DNA from: Bifidobacterium aesculapii
GTDB lineage: Bacteria > Actinomycetota > Actinomycetes > Actinomycetales > Bifidobacteriaceae
Direction of reading: 5' to 3'
Length of the DNA: 61,854 nt
Assembly (NCBI RefSeq): GCF_001417815.1
Contig: NZ_BCFK01000017.1
Location: forward strand, 1 to 61,854
Shown: positions 7,670 to 17,900 of the stretch, piece by piece
How positions within the stretch are numbered: position 1 is the stretch's first letter
Layout: each line of letters begins with the position of its first letter
Notes under the pieces: model-generated
Seen by the model: only the letters and a program-made list of their open reading frames with translations
Told to the model about the DNA's origin: nothing
Database searches by the model: none
Program-made: the position numbers and the translations under genes

Positions 7670-9781
7670 ATGCAATCGTTGCGTAGGGCCGCGGCATGCG
7701 GCATGAGCATCATGCTCGCCATCGGATTGGGGCTTGCCGGCGTCGTGTCCGGCGCGCAGGCGGATGATGCCGCGTCGACCGTCGTATCGCCGTCCGCACA
7801 GGAGGACGGCACGCGCAACTACGTGTTGAACCTGCCGGAGCAATCCACGGCCGGTCAGCTCGATACGGTGGTTTCAGCGTCCGAGCAATTGGGCGCGAAG
7901 ACGCTGATGCGATACCCGCAGCTGCACGCCGTGTTCGTGCAGGCGCAAGCGAAGGATTTCGCGCAGCAGGTCGCCGATGCCTCGCGCAAGGCCGGCGTGG
8001 CGTTGGACTCCGTGGGCGGCACGCGCACGAGCCTGGTCAAGGGGCAGGAGGATCTGTTCGCTGCATCCGGTGATGCCGCCAAGCCGGCGGCAACGCAGGC
8101 CCGCGCAGCAGCCGCTGCGGCCGGACGGTCCTCTTCCGATGCGGATGTGTCCGTCGTCTCCGATCCCGATGTGACCGAGGACAAGGCGTGGGGCGTCATC
8201 GCCACCGGCGCGGACAAGGCGCTACCCGTCATCGAGAATCATGTGAAGCTCGCCAAGACGGTGGTGGGCATTCTCGATTCCGGTGTAGACGACACCCACC
8301 CGGACATCGCGCCGAACTTCGACGCGGCCGATTCAGCGAACTGCAATGTCAACGGCATTCCCGACAACTCATTCGGCGCATGGCGTCCGACCTCGAACGC
8401 GCACGGCACGCACACCGCCGGCACGGTGGCGGCGGCCCACAACGGCATCGGCGTGGACGGCGTGGACCCCCAGGCCACCATCGCCGCCGTCAAGACGGGC
8501 AACGATGACGGACTCCTATACCCTGAATACGTCACCTGCGCCATGGTCTGGTCCGCCGACCACCATTTCGACGTGACCAACAACAGCTACAGCGTCGACC
8601 CGTGGCTGTACTGGGTGCCGAGCGATCCCACGCAGACCGCGGGGTATGAGATTATCCGCCGTGCGGTGGCATACGCCACGTCGCAGGGCGTGGTGACCGT
8701 CGTCGCGGCGGGCAACAACAATTCGGATCTCGACAATCCGACGACCGACTCCCAAAGCCCCTACGACGGAACGCCCATCCAGAACCGCGACGTGCGCGAC
8801 GGCGTGGAGCTGCCGGGCATGCTGCCCGGCACGGTCGTCGTATCCTCCAGCCGCAAGGCCTCGGTGACCAATCCCGGTGCGGGCATGTTCCCGCTCACCC
8901 GCCCCGACGACCCATACGGCTCCAACTACGGCAAGAAGACCATCACCGTGAACGCGCCCGGCGACCGAATCTACTCCACCACACCGGTGCATCCGGTGGA
9001 CGGCAACAAAGCCTCGTATGACACGTTCAGCGGCACTTCGATGGCGACTCCGCACGCGGCCGGCGTCGTCGCGCTGATCCGCGGCATCCACCCGGACTAC
9101 ACCGCCGAGCAGACGGTGGCGTTGCTGAAGAAGCAGGCGGGATACGATTACGACCGTATCGCGCCGCCCACGGATGGCGCGGAATTCCGCGGCTCCGGCC
9201 TGGCGAACGCCTACGCGGCCGTCACCAAGGACCAGCCGCAGCCGGCCGTGGAACATGTGGAATACTCGGCCGACGGCGGTGCCACGTGGACGCCGCTCGC
9301 CGATGGTGCGCGACTGTCCGGAACGGTGAAAGTGCGCGTCACGGTGGGAGGCTCCGTATCCGCGGTGACGGTGTCGAGCGGCGACGTGCAGGCGCATGGC
9401 GTTTCGGCCGACGGCAAGCCGGTCACCGTGGCCATGACGCTGGATTACTCGAAGGTCAAGCAGGACGCCGCAGGCACGCTGTCCATCGCGGCGGAAGGGT
9501 TGAACTCCGCGCCGGACGCGGATGACGACATCGCCAAGACCATCGGGTTCACGGCTGCGGCGAAAGGCGAATCGGGCTCCGACGGCAACGGGGCGCAATC
9601 CGGCTCCGGCGACGCCGGTCATCCGAACGGCGCTCCGTCCGGTTCCGCCACCGCGTCCGATGCCGGCAAGGCTCGGGGTCTGGCCTCCTCCGGAAGCGAT
9701 GCCGGTGTGGTCGTCGTCGCCGGGGTACTGCTGGCGCTCGTCGGCGCAGGCGCGCTGCTGGCCCGTCGTTTTGCCCGATAG
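7670..9781 (+). CDS. Secreted subtilisin-like serine protease (S8), surface-anchored
   Basis: 703 residues. A signal peptide (MQSLRRAAACGMSIMLAIGL, cleavage near AQA-DD) is followed by a propeptide to about 190, then the S8 domain with the full triad: D203 (GILDSGVDD), H245 (AHGTHTAGT) and S457 (SGTSMATPHAAG). After about 520 come a beta-rich region (HVEYSADGGATWTPLADG) and a Ser/Gly-rich spacer. The C-terminus is LASSG (671-675), a hydrophobic stretch and RRFAR, a degenerate sorting signal or membrane anchor. The start at 7670 is preferred over in-frame codons from 7634 because it begins the signal peptide and follows GGGAAGAAGGA. The substrate is unknown; it probably processes extracellular or host proteins. 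Confidence 0.92.
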   Translation: MQSLRRAAACGMSIMLAIGLGLAGVVSGAQADDAASTVVSPSAQEDGTRNYVLNLPEQSTAGQLDTVVSASEQLGAKTLMRYPQLHAVFVQAQAKDFAQQVADASRKAGVALDSVGGTRTSLVKGQEDLFAASGDAAKPAATQARAAAAAAGRSSSDADVSVVSDPDVTEDKAWGVIATGADKALPVIENHVKLAKTVVGILDSGVDDTHPDIAPNFDAADSANCNVNGIPDNSFGAWRPTSNAHGTHTAGTVAAAHNGIGVDGVDPQATIAAVKTGNDDGLLYPEYVTCAMVWSADHHFDVTNNSYSVDPWLYWVPSDPTQTAGYEIIRRAVAYATSQGVVTVVAAGNNNSDLDNPTTDSQSPYDGTPIQNRDVRDGVELPGMLPGTVVVSSSRKASVTNPGAGMFPLTRPDDPYGSNYGKKTITVNAPGDRIYSTTPVHPVDGNKASYDTFSGTSMATPHAAGVVALIRGIHPDYTAEQTVALLKKQAGYDYDRIAPPTDGAEFRGSGLANAYAAVTKDQPQPAVEHVEYSADGGATWTPLADGARLSGTVKVRVTVGGSVSAVTVSSGDVQAHGVSADGKPVTVAMTLDYSKVKQDAAGTLSIAAEGLNSAPDADDDIAKTIGFTAAAKGESGSDGNGAQSGSGDAGHPNGAPSGSATASDAGKARGLASSGSDAGVVVVAGVLLALVGAGALLARRFAR

Positions 9782-10194
9782 CGGATAGGGCGCGATAGGC
9801 GAGGGCTGCGGCGGCCCTTTCATGTCTCCGTGGCGTTCTCTGCTGTGCTCGGAGGGGAGGGGCGTAGGTGGAATATGTCCACGATTTGGTTCGAGAGACC
9901 AAAATCCGGCCCACCTTGTGGACGGAACCATGGCGGCCGGGCGCACGTCGGTAGGATGGGGCGCAGTTCACGGGACACAATCCCGCACGCTTACGGCCGA
10001 CCGACCCCGCACAACGCACGCGCCGCCGGTCTGCCGACGAACGCGCGATGCACATCGCGCAACCATACGACACCGTGTGCCGACCGCAACATCCGGACGC
10101 GCCGTCGAACCGGTTGGATGCCTGATGGGTGATTCAACCGGCGACCCGCACGCCCGCCTCCGACGGCCGGCACGCAAGTAAAGGAGTGCCAAAC
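9782..10194. other. Intergenic region before ilvC copy 2
   Basis: A weak hairpin (AGGGC and GCCCT around 9802-9818, then TTT) may end the protease transcript. The remaining ~370 bases are leader sequence for ilvC copy 2. No leader peptide rich in branched-chain codons and no T-box was recognised. AAAGGAG at 10180-10186 serves the ATG at 10195. Confidence 0.5.
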
Positions 10195-11247
10195 ATGGCT
10201 GCACAGATCTGGTATGAGAACGACGGCGATCTTTCCGTGCTCGAGGGCAAGAAGGTCGCAATCATCGGTTACGGCTCGCAGGGCCACGCGCACGCGCTGA
10301 ACCTGCGCGATTCGGGCGTCGACGTGGTCGTCGGCCTGCGCCCGACCTCCAAGTCCGTGGACTTCGCGAAGGAGCAGGGCCTCGAGGTCAAGTCCGTGCC
10401 GGAGGCCGCCGCCGAAGCCGACGTCATCATGATCCTCGCGCCCGACCAGTACCAGCGCAACATCTGGAAGGACGACATCGAGCCCAACATCAAGCCGGGC
10501 GCGGCCGTCGCCTTCGCGCACGGCTTCAACATCCACTACGGCTACATCAAGCCTTCCGAGGATCACCCGGTGTTCATGGTCGCGCCGAAGGGCCCGGGCC
10601 ACATCGTGCGTCGTGAGTACGCCGCCGGCCGTGGCGTGCCGGTCGTCGTGGCCGTCGAGCAGGACCCGCGCGGCGACGGCTGGGCGCTGACCCTGGCCTA
10701 CGCGAAGGCTCTCGGCGCCCTGCGTGCCGGCGCCATCAAGACCACGTTCAAGGAGGAGACCGAGACTGATCTCTTCGGTGAGCAGAACGTGCTCATGGGC
10801 GGCGTGAACAAGCTCGTCGAAATGGGCTTCGAGGTCCTCACCGACGCCGGCTACCAGCCGGAGATCGCCTACTTCGAGGTGTGCCATGAGCTCAAGATGC
10901 TCGTCGATCTGATGAACGAGGGCGGCCTCAACAAGGCGCGTTGGTCCTGCTCCGACACCGCCCAGTACGGCGACTACACCAACACCGTCATCAACGAGGA
11001 CTGCCGCAAGCGCATGGAGTACCACCTGGGCCGCATCCAGGACGGCTCCTTCGCCAAGGAATTCATCGACGATCAGGACGCCGGCGCCCCGCACTTCAAG
11101 GAGCTGCAGGAGAAGTACTCCAACGAGCGCATCGAGACCGTCGGCCCGAAGCTGCGCGCCATGTTCTCCTGGAACAAGGACGGCGTCAAGGACGCCGACG
11201 AGGCCAACTCCTTCACCGGCAAGATCGCCCGCGCCCAGGTCCAGTGA
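10195..11247 (+). CDS. ilvC: Ketol-acid reductoisomerase, copy 2
   Basis: 350 residues, the same length as the first copy and alignable without gaps: same Rossmann motif ([17 protein letters not shown]), RPTSKS loop and [10 protein letters not shown] metal-site block. Differences cluster in surface segments, for example [14 protein letters not shown] versus [19 protein letters not shown]-dependent enzyme of valine and isoleucine synthesis; cytosolic. It has its own leader, identical AAAGGAGTGCC ribosome binding sequence and no other ilv gene beside it. Two ilvC copies close together are, from general knowledge, usual in B. longum. Which copy dominates, or whether they respond to different signals, cannot be seen. 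Confidence 0.96.
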   Translation: MAAQIWYENDGDLSVLEGKKVAIIGYGSQGHAHALNLRDSGVDVVVGLRPTSKSVDFAKEQGLEVKSVPEAAAEADVIMILAPDQYQRNIWKDDIEPNIKPGAAVAFAHGFNIHYGYIKPSEDHPVFMVAPKGPGHIVRREYAAGRGVPVVVAVEQDPRGDGWALTLAYAKALGALRAGAIKTTFKEETETDLFGEQNVLMGGVNKLVEMGFEVLTDAGYQPEIAYFEVCHELKMLVDLMNEGGLNKARWSCSDTAQYGDYTNTVINEDCRKRMEYHLGRIQDGSFAKEFIDDQDAGAPHFKELQEKYSNERIETVGPKLRAMFSWNKDGVKDADEANSFTGKIARAQVQ

Positions 11248-11914
11248 TCCCCCCGGCGGCGAGCCCCCGGCGGGCTTCCCCGGCGGGCTCCCATCCCGCC
11301 CCTCATCTCCCATGGTGCGGTAAATCGCCCATGGTGCGGTGGTCCAAAACCGCATGATTCCGCGGTTATGGAGAACGTGTGTTATCGCACCATGGGAGTA
11401 GGGCCGTGGGAATGCGGCCATGGGAACAGGGCTGTGGGAATAGAGCCGTCGCCTCCGTATCGGGGGCGGCGGCTTTGTTGTTGGGTGATGGCGGCGTCGG
11501 CCGTCACCCTATACCACGTTCCATTTGAAAAAACAAGTCTTGTGTTCCGTGAATTCGCGGCGTACATTGACGAAATGACTGTGAGTGTTCAACGGCGGCA
11601 CCGGTGAACGGGAAGCACAGGCAAGGTGCCGCTCGCCGGCGTCGCTGCGGATGCCCGCGATGCCGGCTCGTTGGGGGAGTGTGCGACGAATTGGCGTAAT
11701 TGCTTACGCGAGTAACAGGTGCGCCTTCACAGCGGTCACCACCGGAACGACGGTGACCACTGTGGCGCCACCGGAACAGCGCAGGCGTACGGGCAATCGT
11801 GTGGATACGAGCAACCGTCACAACCGACAACACCGCCACATGCCGCTGCGGCAGTCATGCGCAACCGTGCAGATCGCACGGCCGCAGCGGCATCGAGAAG
11901 AGAGAACACAACCG
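11248..11914. other. Intergenic region before the giant protease
   Basis: It holds GC-rich inverted repeats just after ilvC (11250-11290), the 93-bp hairpin-bounded repeat at 11304-11397, and about 500 bases of leader. The open frame continues upstream in-frame to 11585, but that stretch has no ribosome binding site and no protein-like composition. No other gene was seen. Confidence 0.5.
11304..11397. repeat. 93-bp hairpin-bounded intergenic repeat, copy A
   Basis: It begins CATCTCCCATGGTGCGGTAA and ends TTATCGCACCATGGG, so its ends pair over about 15 bp with one mismatch. It contains CCCATGGTGCGGT twice in direct order at the left. It differs from the copy at 19067-19159 at only about 4 positions. 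Both copies have the same orientation and lie on either side of the giant protease gene. Confidence 0.8.
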
Positions 11915-14900
11915 ATGGTTTCATGGCATACTACCGGTCTTCTGCGTTCGGCCACGGCACTGACCGTGGCGGGCATCATGCTGGTACCGGCCAATCTGGC
12001 CGTCGCCGCGCCCACGTCGCCGCAATCAGGCGCGACGCAGACGACACAACCCGCAAACGCCGCCGTCACGAACGCGGCAGACACCGCAGACGCCGACGCG
12101 CTTCTGCGCGCGGTCGGCCAGTCCGCCGCGTCCGACGACAAGTCCTCCGGACTGCTCGCCGGCGACGGCACGACGACCGGCATCGCGACGATCATCGTGC
12201 AGCTCGACGACACCACGGCGGGCGTGCCGTGGTACCGTTCGCTGTTCGGTATGAGCAAGCAGACGCGCCACCGCGCCGTCAAGGACAGCATCCGCGACCT
12301 CGCCGCGCAGGAGGCGTCCACGCTGTCGCTGCAGGACACGCAGGAAAAGTCCGCCGACCTCACTCAGGTGAGCGACGTGCAGGACTACTACCACGTGATC
12401 GACGGTTTCGCGATCAAGGCTTCGGCCGCGCTGCTCGACGGCATCCGCGACCTGCCGGGCGTCAAGCGCGCGTTCCTCGAAAGCAAGTACGCCATCCCGG
12501 ACGAGACCGCGACCTCCGCCACCGCGGCGTCCGACCCGAAGAACCAGTCCTCGCTCGACATGACCGGTGCGGACAAGGCCGCACAGAAGGGTGACGGCCA
12601 GATCATCGCCATCATCGATTCCGGTCTCGATACCGACCATGAGGCGTTCCGGGGCGATCTCGACGACGCGAAGGTGAAACTCACCAAGTCGCAGGCCGAA
12701 GCGCAGATCAACAACCTCGGCCACGGCACGTACGTGTCGGAGAAGATTCCGTTCGCGCGCGACTACGCCGACAGCGACGACGACGTGAACCCGAGCGACC
12801 TGTCCGGCATGGAGCACGGCACACACGTGGCCGGCATCGCCGCCGCCAACTCCGGCGAGATCCGCGGCACCGCGCCGGACGCGCAGATCGTGCCGATGAA
12901 GGTCGCCGACGATTTCGCCGGCGGCATCTACGATTCCGCCCTGCTCGCCGCCCTCGACGACTCCAAGGCGCTCGACGTGGACACGGTGAACATGTCGCTC
13001 GGCTCCGACGCCGGCTTCTCCGAGGAATCGACCTCCACCTACGGCGACGCCATCAAATCGCTGCGTGACGGCGGCGCCACGGTGAACGTGGCCGCCGGCA
13101 ACGCGACCACCTCCGCGCTCGGCAACCGTTCCGGCGCGAACCTGCCGTACGCCACCGACCCGGACAGCTCCGTGATCTCCTCGCCGTCCTCCTTCGTGGA
13201 TTCGCTTTCCGTCGCCAGCGTGAACAACGCGCAGCGCCAGTCCGCGTTCCTCGGGCCCGACGGCACCGCCATCGGCTACACGCCGCTCGGCTTCGCCACC
13301 GCCGACGGGCAGGCCACCGGCGACAGCACGCCCGGCCTGTCCGATCCGGACAAGGGCCTGGCAGACGGCTCCTACGAGTACGTGGACGGCGGCATCGGCT
13401 CCACCGAGGACCAGACCCGCCTCGCCGACGCCTACCAGTGGGACCTGTCCGGCAAGATCGTCGTCGTCAAGCGCGGCGGCACCGAACCCACCGACGGCCA
13501 CGCGCTCACCTTCGGCGACAAGCTGATGAACGTCGGCACCGCCCTCGGCGCGGCCGCCGTCATCTTCTACAACAATGCCGACGGCGCGATCACCGGCGCG
13601 GCCATCAAGAACGACATCGTCGTGAACATCCCCGTCGTCGCGATCTCCGGCAAGAGCGGTGAAACGCTCATCGCCGCCGCGAAGAAGACCCTCACCGTGC
13701 AGGCGACGGCCACCGCCGCGCCCGCAGGATATGCGATGAGCGACTTCACCAGCTGGGGCGTCACCCCCGATCTGAAGCTCAAGCCCGAAATCACCGCGCC
13801 CGGCGGCAACATCTGGTCGTCCGTGCCCGGCGACAAGTACGAGTACATGTCCGGCACGTCCATGGCCACGCCGCAGATGTCCGGCATCACCGCGCAGATC
13901 CATGAATACGTGGACGGCGACGCGAAGTTCTCCAAGCTGACCGACGCGGAGAAATCCGCAATCGTCACGCAGCTGCTGATGAGCACCGCGACCCCGGTCA
14001 CAGCCGGCGACTCCTACGCCTCCCCGCGCCAACAGGGCGCCGGTCTGGCGAACGTGCCCGCCGCCACGAAGACCGATGTCTACCTGACCGTCGACGACGC
14101 CACCGACGCATCCCGCCCGAAGGCCGACCTGGGCGACAGCGCGCAGGGCACGTGGGCGTTCACGCTCACCCTGCACAACCTCGGCGGCAAGGCCCGCACC
14201 TACACGCCCGACGCGCAGGCGTTGAGCGAAGCCGTTGCCGGCGGACTGTTCCAGAACACCGACGACAACTGGACCGGCAAGGGCATCGCCGTCTCCTACG
14301 GCGGCGACGGCTACGACGCCGCGAAGGGCACCGTCACCGTGCCCGCGAACGGCACCGCGAAGCTTACCGTCTCCATCAACGCCGAGCAGGCGTTCAAGGA
14401 CTTCGCCGCCGCGAACACGCCTAACGGCACGTTCGTGGAAGGCTTCGCCATGCTCAAGGCCGCCAAGGGCGGCGTGGACCTGTCCGCGCCGTTCGTCGGC
14501 TTCTACGGCAAGTGGAGCCAATCGCCGGTCTTCGATTCCGCACTGTGGGAGCAGGGCGAGAACGCGTACCACGTGTACGGCACCGCGCTCGCCAATCCGA
14601 GCAACGGCGTGCCGCTCGGCGTGAACCCGCTCGACGCCGACGCCACCGCCGGGCCGGTGTACAGCATCGACCCGGAACGCATGGTCGTCTCGCGCACGAA
14701 CTACAGCAGTTCGCCGACCGCCGCGTGGCCGCTCACCGGCCTGCTGCGCAACGTCGACAAGCTCGCGTACACGTACGTGAACGCCGCCGGCGAGACCGTG
14801 CGCAGCTACTCCTACGATCACGTGTCGAAGTCCACGCTGCAGCAGACCACGAACTCGATGCTGTACGCCGAAGCCCGTCTCGGCAACGGTGCGGGCGCGT

Positions 14901-17900
14901 TCGACGGCAAGTCGGACGACGGCAAGAACCTGCCCGACGGCACGTACACGCTGCGCCAGACCGCGACCACCGCCGGTCCCGGCGCGAGCGAGCAGCGCAA
15001 CGACGACTACCACGTCACGCTCGACACCACCGCGCCGAAGATCACGAACATGACGCTCACCGGTGACGGCGACGCGAAGACGTTCTCCTTCGACGTGACC
15101 GACGCGACGTGGCTCTCCGCCATCGACTTCCACGATCCGACCACGCTCGCCTACTTCAAGCGCATCCTCGCGCCCGCCGACTACACGACGAACGCCGACG
15201 GCACGCGCACGTGGCATTTCGACGTGAAGGTCGCCGACATCGCCGACGCATGGACCGCCAGCGGTCTCGAGGGCGCCCTGCCGAACACCGTGCCGCTGTA
15301 CGCGTGGGATTACGGCCTGAACGCGAGCGATCGCGCCACCGCCGTCATGACCGAGGTGCCGGCCACCGGCATCACCGTCACGCCGGACGCGACCACCATC
15401 GCGCCGGGCCAGAAGACGCGTCTCAAGGCCGCGGTCGAACCCGCCGACTCCACCGAAACCGAGTTCACGTGGACGAGCGCCGACCCGTCGAAGGTCACGG
15501 TCGACGCGCACGGCAACCTCACCGGCGTCGCCCCCAGCGACGGCAAGCCGGTCGACGTGATCGTCGCCTCGAAGCTCGCCCCGGCCGTCAAGGCCATCGC
15601 GAAGGTGACCGTCGCCGACGTGACCGACGAGACCGGCATCGCGATGGCGCAGGACAGCGCCACCGTCGAACCTGGCAAGACCGTCGACGTCGCCGCGCTC
15701 GTCGCGCCTTCGCTGGCGGACGAGAAGGTCACGTGGGCGAGTTCCGATGAGAAGGTCGCCACCGTCGCCGCGAAGGACGGCAACGGCACGCAGGCCGTCG
15801 TCACCGCCGGCGAGCAGGTCGGCACGGCGACGATCACCGCCACCGTGGCAGGCAAGTCCGCGACGATGACCGTGCACGTCGAGCCCGCCGACTTCGGCCA
15901 GTTCGTGTTCGACAAGGACGGTACCACGCTGCTCGGCTACACCGGCAACGCGGCCGACGTCGTCATCCCGAACAACACGAAGGCCATCGACCACAACGCG
16001 TTCGCGAACACGCAGGCCGTCACCATCACCGTGCCGGCAAGCGTGGAGACGATCGGCTCGCAGGCGTTCGCCGGCGCCGGCAAGCTCACGCAGGTCGTGT
16101 TCCAGAACGACGCGAAGCACCCGAGCAAGCTGAAGTCCATCGGCGACGAGGCGTTCACGGACACGCTCGCGCTCGACACGGTGAACCTGCCGGTCGATGC
16201 GAAGGACTTCACGCTGGGCGTCAAGGCGTTCTACAGCTCGACGATCCGGCACGTCACGCTGCCCGCCTCCCTCACCGAGATTCCGGACGACGCGTTCGGC
16301 ACCGACGCGCAGCTCTTTGACGTCACGATCTCCGCAGGCACCACCGCGATCGGCGACGGCGTCTTCAGCGCGAACATCTCGCTCGGCGAGCTCAAGCTCG
16401 TCGACGCGAGCGGCACCGTGACCAAGGGCTGGCCGAAGAAGCTGAAGACCATCGGCAATTCGGCGTTCTCCGGCACCGTGTTCACCGGCGTGATCGAACT
16501 GCCCGCGAGCGTGCGGACCATCGGCGACAACGCCTTCAACCTCGTCCAGGCGGACATCCGCCTCAACGACGGGCTGGAGTCCATCGGCGCGACCGCGCTC
16601 TCCAGCAGCACCGGCACCGAACTCGTCATGCCCGATTCGCTGGACGCGGTGGGCCGCGGCGCGTTCTCCAACATGCCGAACCTCGCCAAGGTGACCGTCG
16701 GCGCGAACGTGCCCGACAAGGCGCTGGCGGCGGCGTTCACCGGCGACCAGAAGCTGGCCGAATTCACCGTGCCGGACAGCGTGAAGCACTACAGCGTGTA
16801 CGGCGGCGTGCTGTTCGACAAGGACCGCACGACGCTCGTCGCCTACCCGAACGCGAACGCGCAGGGCCCGGCCGACGGCGTGTACACGATCCCGTCCGAA
16901 ACCTCTTCCGATGGGTTCGGCGCGACCGTCACCGACGTGGCCGAATACGCGTTCTTCGCGAACGATTCGCTCAAGGGCGTGAACTTCACCGAAGGATTGA
17001 AGACCATCGGCGACTCCGCGTTCCTGCAGACGCAGCTCGCGCAGGTGGCGCTGCCGAAGAGCATGGAGACGATTGCGCACGCCGCGTTCATGAACATGGC
17101 CAACCTCACGTCCGTCGACTTCGGCGGCACCGTCACCGTGGGCGGCAGCGCCTTCTACGGCGACCCGGTGCTCACCGACCTCAACATGAGGCCCGAGTAC
17201 AGCCGTCTCAAGTCGTTCGGTCGACTCGCGTTCGGCCAGTCGCCGTCCATCACGAAGCTCGACTTCCCCGACTCGGTGGTCGAACTGGGCGACGCCGCGT
17301 TCTCGAACATCACCGCTCTCAAGGAAGTGCACCTCGGCGCGGGCATCACCTCCGGCGTGGCCGGCGTGTTCACCGGTGCCAACGGTCTGACCACGATCAC
17401 CGTGTCCGACAAGAACCCGGTGTACTCCGCGACCGGCAACGTGCTCTACCAGAAGAAGGACGACGGCCTGCACCTGGTGCTCTCCGCGCCGGGCAACCCC
17501 GTCACCGAGTACACGGTGCAGGACGGTACCGTGGCCATCGAGGCGCAGGCGTTCCGCAACAACCACCAGCTCAAGCGGATCGTTCTGCCGGCAAGCCTCA
17601 AGACCACGACGACCGGTTCGTTCAACTCCACCGACGCGCTCACCGAAGTCGTCTTCCCTGACGGCTTCGAAAGCACGAACAGCTCGTTCCTGTTCGCCGA
17701 CGCGCTCGAATATGTGGAGTTCGGTACCAAGACCAAGTCCATCAACGACGAGTTCTGGGGCCACCGACCCACGCACCTCGTCGTGCGCGGCGGCCAGGAC
17801 GGCACGTACACGGGCGGCATCATCGCCGGCGGCATGCAGACCGCATACTTCGGCGAAGGCATGACCACGATCAATATCTCCGATACGCCGAGCATCGTCG

